Assembly: GCA_946409675.1 (NCBI GenBank)
Contig: CAMJXI010000085.1
Location: 1-5,182 of the forward strand
Source of the DNA: an uncultured Lactobacillus sp.
GTDB taxonomy: Bacteria; Bacillota; Bacilli; Lactobacillales; Lactobacillaceae
DNA: 5,182 nucleotides
Direction: 5' to 3'
The stretch's first letter is position 1. Each line of letters begins with the position of its first letter. Made by a program: the position numbers and the translations under genes. Below are positions 1-5,182 of this stretch, in pieces. The notes below the pieces were generated by a model that had not been told where the DNA came from, ran no database searches, and worked only from the letters and a program-made list of their open reading frames with translations.

Positions 1-46
1 ACCACCGAGATCTACACTCTTTCCCTACACGACGCTCTTCCGATCT
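1..46. other. Illumina P5/TruSeq adapter contamination at contig end
   Basis: These bases match the 3' part of the Illumina P5 universal adapter, which I recognise directly. Positions 1-13 are the end of the flow-cell P5 segment, and positions 14-46 are the complete 33-nt Read 1 sequencing primer site ending in CTTCCGATCT. The first 12 bases of the full 58-nt adapter are absent. Genuine genomic sequence begins at about position 47. Read on the minus strand, the adapter translates in frame with the upstream gene as (E)IGRASCRERV followed by a TAG stop at 12-14, a well-known signature of untrimmed adapters in protein databases. It marks the end of the assembled contig and should be masked. Confidence 0.99.
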
Positions 47-1208
47 CATAAGCTGAAAGAGAATAGAAGAAGTCATAGCCCCATGATTTATAGGTGTTTT
101 CCCGATTCCAGAATGATCCTGTACCACCATGAAGGACAGCAGTCGTGTAGCCTTGTTGTCCTAAGATTGCAGGAGCTGCTTCAAAAGTATTTGAGGTCCC
201 ATAGCCAGACATTGCAGAGCCTGATGGGAGCCCGAAGAGCGAGTTTTCCATCATCATTTCTGCGTCACTAGTCTTACCTTGGCCGACTTGGTTATAGAAG
301 TTATCAAAACTAAGCGTGTTTTGGTCAGCGATTAACTTGTTCAAGTTAGGCGTGACCTCTACCCCGTTGGATTTATAATTTAACAAAAATTGTTGGAAAC
401 TCTCCAGGTGAATTACGAAGACGTTCTTGCCTTTCAAGACACCGTGGTAACTCGCGTTAGTGGCTGCCTTGTTTTTGGCCAAGAAATCCTGGACTGTTTT
501 AAGGTCACTTGCGTTAGCTTTAGCCATGACCGCACTAGTCTGCGCGGTTTTGACCGCATCATACACCGCAAACGTGTCGATCCCCAGATACTTAACAATG
601 TAGTTATTATCGAAGGTTCTAGTCAAGAGTCCGGAACGGTCTTTTTGGGCCATGGTCAAGTTGAGTCCGATTAAGAGACTAGCAATTGCCATCACAATCA
701 AACTGATTCTAAACTTAATGACGCGCACATCGATTTTAATGACTTTAAAACCGACTAATCCAATTAACAGGAGCACATCGGTAAATGCTAGGAAGTCACT
801 TGGCAAAAGAATCCCAAAAATGGCGTTCCCTAAGTTATCAGAAGCTGAACCAGACGACTTGATAATCGACATGGAAAGAAAGTCTGAGAACTCTCGATAA
901 TAAAGGATGTTGGCAAAGAGCCAAAAAGTCAGCACTAAATCGATGACAATCGTGATCCAATAGGACTTCCGCCCTTTGAAAAAGAGGCCAATCCCTAAAA
1001 GAAGCATCCCTGTCGGAATCGGGTTGAAGAGCAGCAAGAAATGTTGCATCGAGCCTTCAACGCCCAGATTGAATTTTGTTAAATAAACTATGTATGTCTT
1101 CAGCCAAAACAACACAACAACTAAGGTATAAAAGCCAAGCTTAGTTTTGAATAACCAATTGATTACTCGTTTCGTGGTTTCGGCTAATTTGGCTAGAGAA
1201 CCGCTCAT
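47..1208 (-). CDS. ltaS: Lipoteichoic acid synthase (LtaS family), 3'-truncated by contig end
   Basis: This is a membrane-anchored sulfatase-fold enzyme that transfers glycerol-phosphate from phosphatidylglycerol to build the polyglycerol-phosphate LTA chain on the outer membrane face. Five hydrophobic segments are visible (about residues 24-44, 57-77, 82-104, 142-158, 165-186), then a linker, then the start of the extracellular catalytic domain. By comparison with S. aureus LtaS, E269 in HLESFQ is the first metal ligand, T313 in GQGKTSDAE is the catalytic nucleophile, and H360, W367 and R369 (VLHGG, FWNRE) line the active site. About 387 genuine residues remain where the family usually has roughly 650-700, so the later metal ligands are missing. 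The frame continues into the adapter to a stop at 12-14, which is an artefact. The start is supported by AAGGAG 7 nt before the ATG. Ala-rich residues 221-233 could hold a signal-peptidase site, as in staphylococcal LtaS, but that is inference. A paralogous LTA primase (LtaP-like) is the main alternative. Confidence 0.93.
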
Positions 1209-1215
1209 GAAGTCT

Positions 1216-1221
1216 CTCCTT
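1216..1221 (-). promoter_or_regulatory. Ribosome binding site of ltaS
   Basis: AAGGAG (within AAAGGAGAG at 1214-1222) lies 7 nt before the ATG at 1208-1206. It is a near-consensus Shine-Dalgarno site and fixes the start of the LTA synthase gene. Confidence 0.85.
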
Positions 1222-1241
1222 TGAGATAGAAATTAGTTAAA

Positions 1242-1268
1242 ATGATACAGTATCTCCACAAAATATGA
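1242..1268 (-). promoter_or_regulatory. Possible weak promoter for ltaS
   Basis: In the 87-nt gap before ltaS, the minus strand carries TATCAT at 1247-1242, which matches the -10 consensus at five of six positions. Upstream there is only a poor -35 candidate, such as TGTTCA or TTGTTC, 18-19 nt away. An 11-bp inverted repeat (GATAC-N-GTATC, 1244-1254) overlaps the -10. The gap contrasts with the overlapping genes upstream, so a separate promoter for ltaS is plausible, but the match is weak and the gene could equally be read from the lafA promoter. Confidence 0.3.
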
Positions 1269-1295
1269 ACAAAAAATGACTATTTTTGCGAAAAT

Positions 1296-2324
1296 TTAAC
1301 TATGTTCCTTATTAATAATAGATTTTTTAGGTTTTTTGGCTAAGGCAATTAAACCACAAAACATGCCAAAATAATACGTAATGAAGCGCCAGACAAACAT
1401 GGAAATTACCAGGATGCTGGGGCTCGAAATAAATGTCGAGAAAAGCATTTGGAAACTATATTCGGCTCCGCCAGTTCCCCCCGGAATTGGAATCACCGCT
1501 ATGATCATACTTATCATAATATTTAATGCGATTAATTCAAAATAGTTAGCTTGTACGCCGAAAGTCAGTAGCACAAAATACGGAATTGAATAGTAGAACA
1601 ACATCTGGAAAAAGGTCAAAACACTTGCCTGCACAAGCTTCTTCTTCTGTTTCTTGAGGCGTTGTCCCTCATGATAGAAGTTTTCCACCTTTTCAACGGT
1701 GTTGTCACGCCATCGTGCAATTTTTGGTGACTTTGAATGCTTGGACATGAACTTAAAGATGCGTTCGATAATCTTTAAGGTCCATTCGCGCTTAAACATC
1801 ATCATCAATAAGAAGATGATGGTTAGGATATGCATCGTAAAACCGACAAAAATCACGATGGCAAGCCCGCCAAAGGTTGTGGCAACAGTCTTGAAGCCAA
1901 TCAAAAAAGTACCAATGTAATAGAATAAAACGACGAGCTGGAAGATGATAAGTTTCATCAAAAGAATTGAGGTCGCACGTCCCCCTTCAACGCCCATCTG
2001 AACAAGTGCCATCAATTGGGCAGGTTGTCCGCCTGATGACATCGGTGTAATCGCGTTAAAGAGTGATTGAATCAAGGGCACACGAACAAAGCCATAATTA
2101 TCTAGCTCAGATTGCCCGTTCTTTTCCTCTAGGATTTTGAGCGTCATGGCCTCACAAAGATATGCGAGAATCATGAACCCAAAGCCGAGAAGCAAATACT
2201 GCGGGTGAAAATCTTGAATCGTCTCGATTAAGGACTCTAATGGGATGTCTTTTGCTTGTGACCAAAAAACGAAGCCACTCAAACAAATCATTAAGGCCAT
2301 AATCAAGTAATTTTTCTTGGTCAT
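1296..2324 (-). CDS. Flippase-like integral membrane protein, LPG synthetase TM domain family (UPF0104)
   Basis: This 342-residue polytopic membrane protein resembles the lysylphosphatidylglycerol synthetase transmembrane family (PF03706; YbhN/AglD-like, also called flippase-like domain). Hydrophobic segments are visible near residues 5-22, 43-62, 121-141, 152-176, 232-255, 264-282 and 303-328. Family-type motifs are ITPMSSGGQPAQ (92-103) and IPIPGGTGGAEYSF (278-291). A basic cytoplasmic loop (about 178-230) and a Lys-rich C-terminus are also present. It lacks the soluble aminoacyl-transferase domain of MprF, so it is not itself a lysyl-PG synthase. Its ATG overlaps the lafB stop by one base (TAATG) and only a distant AGGGA precedes it, so translational coupling to lafB is expected. 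Its position between the glycolipid transferases and ltaS suggests a role in handling the LTA glycolipid anchor, possibly transbilayer movement. This is inference; the sequence does not prove a substrate. Confidence 0.88.
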   Translation of the reverse strand: MTKKNYLIMALMICLSGFVFWSQAKDIPLESLIETIQDFHPQYLLLGFGFMILAYLCEAMTLKILEEKNGQSELDNYGFVRVPLIQSLFNAITPMSSGGQPAQLMALVQMGVEGGRATSILLMKLIIFQLVVLFYYIGTFLIGFKTVATTFGGLAIVIFVGFTMHILTIIFLLMMMFKREWTLKIIERIFKFMSKHSKSPKIARWRDNTVEKVENFYHEGQRLKKQKKKLVQASVLTFFQMLFYYSIPYFVLLTFGVQANYFELIALNIMISMIIAVIPIPGGTGGAEYSFQMLFSTFISSPSILVISMFVWRFITYYFGMFCGLIALAKKPKKSIINKEHS

Positions 2325-3370
2325 TACGGTTTAATTTGTCCCTTTTCTAGTCCAATTTTGTATTGTTCCTCGTAAAATTGTTGCCAAATCTTCGTCAAGT
2401 TGGCCTCGGAATATTTCTCGGAAACTTCGTTTGAGAGTTTTTTGTACTTCGTTAAAATCTCTGGATGAGCCATTACATCAGTAATAACATCCTGCATCCC
2501 TTTACGATCCTCACCACAGAGATAGTAACCGTCAAGAATTGCACGGTACAACTCCAAATCACGCACCAAAACGGGCGCTCCACAACTAAATGCCTCAAGC
2601 ATCGACATTGGAAAGAGCTCGTCAAAAGACGGTAAGAGGAAGAGGTCACAGATATTACAATAGTCCACTAGCTTCTCACGTTCAATGATGCCAGTAAAAA
2701 TCAGGTTCTTCGGTGGATTCTCCACGAGTGCCTTGTAGTGATCATAGCCGTCGGTAATCTTACCAAATGAAAAACCACCGGCCCAGATAAATTGAATCTC
2801 TGGGTTTTGTTCGGCTAATTTAGCGAAGTCGTCGACACCCTTACGTTGTTGGACCTGACCATCACCAAAAATCACAAATTTATCCGCTGGAATATTTAAC
2901 TCCGCACGAATTTTTGCTTTTTCAGCAGCAGATTTCTCGTAGAAGACATCCTTACTGACGAAGTTTGGGATGTACTTAATCTTTTCACGCTTTATTCCGT
3001 GGTTAACAAGCTTATCGATGAAGATTGGGTTCACGACCACAATCTGGTCCATCCGGTTATAAAACGAAATAACGTACTTATAAAAGATGCTCATCATAAA
3101 TTTAGGAAGCTTGATACTCCCAACGAGTGTTTCTGGCAAAAAATGGACGTAACCAATAATCCGCCCCCGCTTTTTGGAAAAACTGTTCAAATAAAAGGTC
3201 GGATTGATGGTATGGTAATGCGTTAAATCAACTTTTCTGCTGTCGTTGATGCTCACATCGAATTCGTCAGCTAAATGGGTTTTCAGTAATCTAATCAGTT
3301 CTTGATATGCACTACCAACGCCTTGACCCTTCACAGAATCCGCTTGCGAGTACATATTAATTTTGATCAT
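2324..3370 (-). CDS. lafB: GT4 glycosyltransferase, second sugar of the LTA glycolipid anchor (LafB/BgsA-like)
   Basis: This 348-residue cytoplasmic, membrane-associated GT-B fold enzyme of family GT4 probably adds the second hexose to monoglucosyl-diacylglycerol. In lactobacilli the known product is alpha-galactosyl-glucosyl-DAG (LafB); the enterococcal counterpart BgsA makes diglucosyl-DAG. The N-terminal domain has a Gly-rich GQGVGSAY loop (residues 15-22). The C-terminal nucleotide-sugar domain shows GDGQVQQRKGVDDF (169-182), with R176 and K177 likely to contact the phosphates, and the GT4 E-x7-E motif (E251, E259 in DELFPMSMLEA). Length is normal for the family. The ATG has GGAG at 3383-3380, 9 nt upstream and inside the end of lafA, and the genes overlap by 14 nt. 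An internal Met6 lacks such a site. The sugar donor cannot be decided from sequence alone. The symbol rests on motif resemblance and on the neighbouring lafA-like and ltaS genes. Confidence 0.88.
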   Translation of the reverse strand: MIKINMYSQADSVKGQGVGSAYQELIRLLKTHLADEFDVSINDSRKVDLTHYHTINPTFYLNSFSKKRGRIIGYVHFLPETLVGSIKLPKFMMSIFYKYVISFYNRMDQIVVVNPIFIDKLVNHGIKREKIKYIPNFVSKDVFYEKSAAEKAKIRAELNIPADKFVIFGDGQVQQRKGVDDFAKLAEQNPEIQFIWAGGFSFGKITDGYDHYKALVENPPKNLIFTGIIEREKLVDYCNICDLFLLPSFDELFPMSMLEAFSCGAPVLVRDLELYRAILDGYYLCGEDRKGMQDVITDVMAHPEILTKYKKLSNEVSEKYSEANLTKIWQQFYEEQYKIGLEKGQIKP

Positions 3371-4544
3371 TTAAATATTCTCCGTCCTTTGTGGTTAATT
3401 CGTCGAAGTTTGCAATCACTTTTTCGTAGTTGGCCAGCATGGTTGAGGCGAATTTGTCAGATGAAAAATCATTTAATTTTTTATCTAATTTTGCTTGGTT
3501 AATTTTGCCGGCATGATTTCTCAGATATGACAAAATCTCGTCGAGCATTTGTTCTTTAGTAGTAAAAGTTTGACCAAATTCAGGGTCATCTAAGAGCATC
3601 TCAGTATAATCGGTGCTGAAAACGACACTAGGAGTGCCTGCTGCCATCGCTTCGACATAGGTCAGCCCTTGGGTTTCCGTATCACTGGCCGAGATAAATA
3701 AATCAGCCATGCGATAATAGTTCCCCACATCAGTATGCTCAACTGCTCCTGCAAAAATCACGTAGTCTTCAAGCGTCAAGCGGTTAACTTGGTCTTCCAA
3801 CATATCGACGTCTGGTCCGTCCCCTGCAATCACAAACTTCACGTTGGGAAATTCTTCGACAATCTTAGGCAAGACGTCCAAAATATGGTCGATCTTCTTT
3901 TCGGCGGCAATCCGACTCAAAGTTAAGATGACTGGAATATCGGGTGACAAGTTTAGTTCTGCACGCACGTCTCGTCTAGGGTTCTCATTAATCCGTGCCA
4001 AATCGACCCCGGTTGGGATGACTTCGATTGGTGTTTTGATGCCGTAAGAAAGCAAAACATTCTCGGTTTTAACACTAGGTGTGACTACGCCATCCATCCC
4101 ATGAATAAACGCACTTGAGAATTGCTTAACGTGGACAGGCTTCAACAGCTTGCCGTTTAAAACATAGTGTAGGTAATCTTCATACATCGTGTGGTAAGTG
4201 TGCACACAAGGCACCTTAAGGGCATGTGCGACGTATTTACCAATCCACCCCATCGAGAATTCCGTTTGGGTGTGAATGATATCGATATCTAATTTTTTGG
4301 CTACTTGCGTTGCATGAAAAATTCCGCGAATAGCAATGCGTCTATCGGCAAAACTCACGAAAGGAACGCTTGAGAAGCGAAAGACATTTGGTTCGATGGC
4401 ATCTTTAGCCACATGAGGATCAGTTGTTGTAAAAATAAAAACAGAATGACCTTGTCGTTCAAGCCCATTTTTTAATGTCTGAATTGATGTTGCAACCCCA
4501 CTCACTTGGGGAAAATATGTATCAGTAAATATACCTATATTCAA
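3357..4544 (-). CDS. lafA: 1,2-diacylglycerol 3-glucosyltransferase (LafA/BgsB-like, GT4), TTG start
   Basis: This enzyme probably transfers glucose from UDP-glucose to diacylglycerol (EC 2.4.1.337 type), making the monoglucosyl lipid that LafB extends. It is a GT-B, GT4 protein. From a TTG start it has 395 residues, beginning MNIGIFTDTYFPQVSGV, with the acceptor-side Gly loop at about 13-18, HTYHTMYEDY (115-124), the phosphate-binding SRIAAEKK (210-217; R211, K216), GDGP (241-244) and the E-x7-E motif (E290, E298 in TETQGLTYVEA). The frame is open six codons further to an ATG at 4562-4560, which would give 401 residues. That ATG has no Shine-Dalgarno site and lies at the predicted transcription start, whereas the TTG has GGAGGT 7 nt upstream and places the MNIGIFTDTY strand at the very N-terminus, as is usual for this family. 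It is the first gene of the laf block and overlaps lafB by 14 nt. Confidence 0.9.
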   Translation of the reverse strand: MNIGIFTDTYFPQVSGVATSIQTLKNGLERQGHSVFIFTTTDPHVAKDAIEPNVFRFSSVPFVSFADRRIAIRGIFHATQVAKKLDIDIIHTQTEFSMGWIGKYVAHALKVPCVHTYHTMYEDYLHYVLNGKLLKPVHVKQFSSAFIHGMDGVVTPSVKTENVLLSYGIKTPIEVIPTGVDLARINENPRRDVRAELNLSPDIPVILTLSRIAAEKKIDHILDVLPKIVEEFPNVKFVIAGDGPDVDMLEDQVNRLTLEDYVIFAGAVEHTDVGNYYRMADLFISASDTETQGLTYVEAMAAGTPSVVFSTDYTEMLLDDPEFGQTFTTKEQMLDEILSYLRNHAGKINQAKLDKKLNDFSSDKFASTMLANYEKVIANFDELTTKDGEYLNDQN

Positions 4545-4551
4545 GGGTCTT

Positions 4552-4557
4552 ACCTCC
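4552..4557 (-). promoter_or_regulatory. Ribosome binding site deciding the TTG start of lafA
   Basis: GGAGGT, a perfect anti-Shine-Dalgarno match, lies 7 nt before the TTG at 4544-4542. The upstream in-frame ATG pair (4562-4557) overlaps this site and has no purine-rich site of its own. This argues that lafA is translated from TTG. Confidence 0.85.
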
Positions 4558-4565
4558 ATCATCCA

Positions 4566-4594
4566 ATTATAGAGATAATGGAAAAAACATGCAA
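4566..4594 (-). promoter_or_regulatory. Promoter of the lafA-lafB operon
   Basis: On the minus strand, TTGCAT (4594-4589) is followed after exactly 17 nt by a perfect TATAAT (4571-4566). The -35 shares only TTG with the consensus, but the -10 and spacing are ideal for a housekeeping sigma factor, and the flanks are AT-rich. The expected transcription start is about 4559-4560, giving a leader of roughly 15 nt with GGAGGT almost at its 5' end. It sits between the PTS terminator and lafA. Confidence 0.7.
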
Positions 4595-4601
4595 TTAAGT
4601 G

Positions 4602-4611
4602 ACAATATTGT
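4602..4611. repeat. Short palindrome upstream of the lafA promoter
   Basis: ACAATATTGT is a perfect 10-bp palindrome whose near edge is 7 nt upstream of the -35. The flanks add one more matching pair beyond a mismatch (TGACAATATTGTTA). It could be an operator or activator site, but AT-rich palindromes of this length arise by chance and I do not recognise a regulator. Confidence 0.25.
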
Positions 4612-4647
4612 TAGTAAAAATAAATATATTTGTGGATAGAAATACAC

Positions 4648-4679
4648 AAAAAAACCAACCACGGTCGGATGGTTGGTTT
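4648..4679 (-). terminator. Rho-independent terminator of the PTS operon
   Basis: Arms at 4652-4661 and 4670-4679 (AAACCAACCA / TGGTTGGTTT) form a perfect 10-bp stem with an 8-nt loop. On the minus strand the stem runs directly into a tract of seven T (4654-4648). It begins 39 nt after the stop of the PTS IIA gene and separates that operon from lafA. A further T-run at 4685-4691 follows the stem on the plus strand, so the element could act both ways, although no plus-strand gene is visible. Confidence 0.92.
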
Positions 4680-4718
4680 CTCTATTTTTTTGTTGAGAAA
4701 AAATATTAAGTTCTAGAA

Positions 4719-5033
4719 TTAACGAGATTTATACAAATCTACGATTTCACCAGCTAAATCACGGAAAGTGATGGCATTCATAATATGATCTTGTGCATGC
4801 ACCATCAAGAGGCTCACTTCAGTATGTTCACCTGAAGCTTCTTTAGTTAACATTCCTGTTTGAGCGTTGTGAGCATCAATCAAAAATGTATCTGATTGTT
4901 TCAAGTGATCAGCTGCTGCTTCAAAATCACCCTTTTTAGCAGCATTGATAGCAGCAAAGGCTTCGCCCTTGGCACTACCGCCTGCAATAATTAGGCTCAT
5001 GATCACTTGTTCATTATTCATTTCTTCAGTCAC
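4719..5033 (-). CDS. PTS lactose/cellobiose-family enzyme IIA
   Basis: This 104-residue cytoplasmic phosphocarrier of the Lac/Chb PTS family (PF02255) accepts phosphate from HPr and passes it to the cognate IIB during sugar uptake. The all-helical family pattern is clear: MSLIIAGGSAKGEAFAAI (12-29), an Ala/Lys-rich second helix, and the signature VSLLMVHAQDHIMNAI (73-88). H79 is the expected phosphorylated histidine, and D82 corresponds to the metal-binding Asp of the trimeric lactococcal LacF protein. Length is normal. The start chosen is GTG (5033-5031), giving MTEEMNNEQV, which fits the usual distance to the first helix; an AAAGTGGT stretch about 8 nt upstream is only a weak ribosome site. 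The ATG at 5021-5019 (100 residues) is the alternative. It lies 16 nt after the IIB stop and is last in its operon. The sugar (cellobiose, chitobiose, lactose or another beta-glycoside) cannot be assigned. Confidence 0.93.
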   Translation of the reverse strand: MTEEMNNEQVIMSLIIAGGSAKGEAFAAINAAKKGDFEAAADHLKQSDTFLIDAHNAQTGMLTKEASGEHTEVSLLMVHAQDHIMNAITFRDLAGEIVDLYKSR

Positions 5034-5049
5034 TACTTGATACCACTTT

Positions 5050-5182
5050 CTATTTTTCGTCGATAAGTGTTAGAGCACGTTTAAGTACGCCTTCACCGTT
5101 CATTAATCCGTAATCACGCATATTGATAACTTCAACTGGGAAGTCAACACTTGCTTTGAATTGATCAAGCATATAACTTACT
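5050..5182 (-). CDS. PTS lactose/cellobiose-family enzyme IIB, C-terminal part (cut by window edge)
   Basis: Only the last 43 codons before a TAG stop (5052-5050) are inside the window; the 5' part lies beyond the right edge. The visible protein, VSYMLDQFKA... through VEVINMRDYGLMNGEGVL to a final LIDEK, resembles the C-terminus of cellobiose-type IIB subunits. In those, a Q-V-x-Y-M-L-like helix is followed by a beta strand, a D/R-D-Y-G-x-M-(N/D)-G loop and a terminal helix. The phosphorylated cysteine near the N-terminus is not in the window. The partner IIA gene begins 16 nt downstream, the usual arrangement for split Lac-family PTS operons. The call rests on a short stretch but is well supported by that neighbour. 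Confidence 0.85.
   Translation of the reverse strand, partial: VSYMLDQFKASVDFPVEVINMRDYGLMNGEGVLKRALTLIDEK

Noticed and set aside
12..46. GRASCRERV as a novel Cys/Arg-rich C-terminal tail of LtaS
   Set aside because: It is the translation of the reverse-complemented Illumina adapter, not bacterial coding sequence.
83..900. Plus-strand open frames at 83-271, 390-674 and 652-900
   Set aside because: They lie entirely opposite the conserved ltaS coding frame, have no recognisable domains, and are best explained as antisense shadows.
1270..1288. AT-only hairpin (AAAAAT / ATTTTT with GACT loop) after the flippase-like gene as a terminator
   Set aside because: The 6-bp stem contains no G-C pair and would be too unstable for an intrinsic terminator, so read-through into ltaS remains likely.
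1699..4047. Plus-strand open frames opposite the flippase-like gene, lafB and lafA (for example 1699-1920, 2999-3226, 3302-3502, 3735-3926, 3844-4047)
   Set aside because: Each is antisense to a well-supported conserved gene, and their translations resemble no family I know.
4652..4679. Terminator inverted repeat as a mobile-element end or CRISPR-like repeat
   Set aside because: There is only one copy, directly after a PTS stop codon and followed by a T-run, which fits an ordinary intrinsic terminator. No repeat-spacer pattern or transposase is present.

Overview
The window looks like the end of a contig from a low-GC Gram-positive bacterium of the order Lactobacillales, most likely a member of Lactobacillaceae. 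The evidence is the type of glycolipid/lipoteichoic acid (LTA) genes, purine-rich Shine-Dalgarno sites, AT-rich intergenic DNA, and a lactose/cellobiose-type PTS next door. All six genes supported here lie on the minus strand, so transcription runs from right to left.

Right edge (about 4650-5182): the 3' end of a PTS enzyme IIB gene, then a complete PTS enzyme IIA gene 16 nt downstream, closed by a strong hairpin-plus-T-run terminator. This is the tail of a sugar-uptake operon and is separate from what follows.

Centre (1296-4600): a promoter and a three-gene block. It encodes a GT4 glucosyltransferase (LafA/BgsB type), a second GT4 glycosyltransferase (LafB/BgsA type) and a polytopic membrane protein of the lysylphosphatidylglycerol synthetase transmembrane/flippase-like family. 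These genes overlap by 14 nt and by 1 nt, so they are almost certainly co-transcribed and translationally coupled. The two transferases should build the dihexosyl-diacylglycerol anchor of LTA. The membrane protein may move or otherwise handle that lipid, but its role is not known from sequence.

Left (47-1208): 87 nt downstream begins an LTA synthase gene (ltaS family), which polymerises glycerol-phosphate from phosphatidylglycerol onto the glycolipid anchor outside the cell. The four genes therefore form one logical pathway: anchor synthesis, membrane handling, chain polymerisation. The ltaS gene is cut off in its catalytic domain because the contig ends.

Bases 1-46 are not biological. They are the Illumina P5/TruSeq adapter joined to the contig end, and they give the predicted LtaS protein a false C-terminus ending in GRASCRERV. 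The other notable correction is the start of lafA: the longest frame begins at an ATG lying at the predicted transcription start with no ribosome binding site, while a TTG 18 nt downstream has an ideal GGAGGT site. I saw no sign of an undescribed system. The most useful results here are the adapter artefact, the start correction, and the tight linkage of a flippase-like protein to LTA anchor synthesis.
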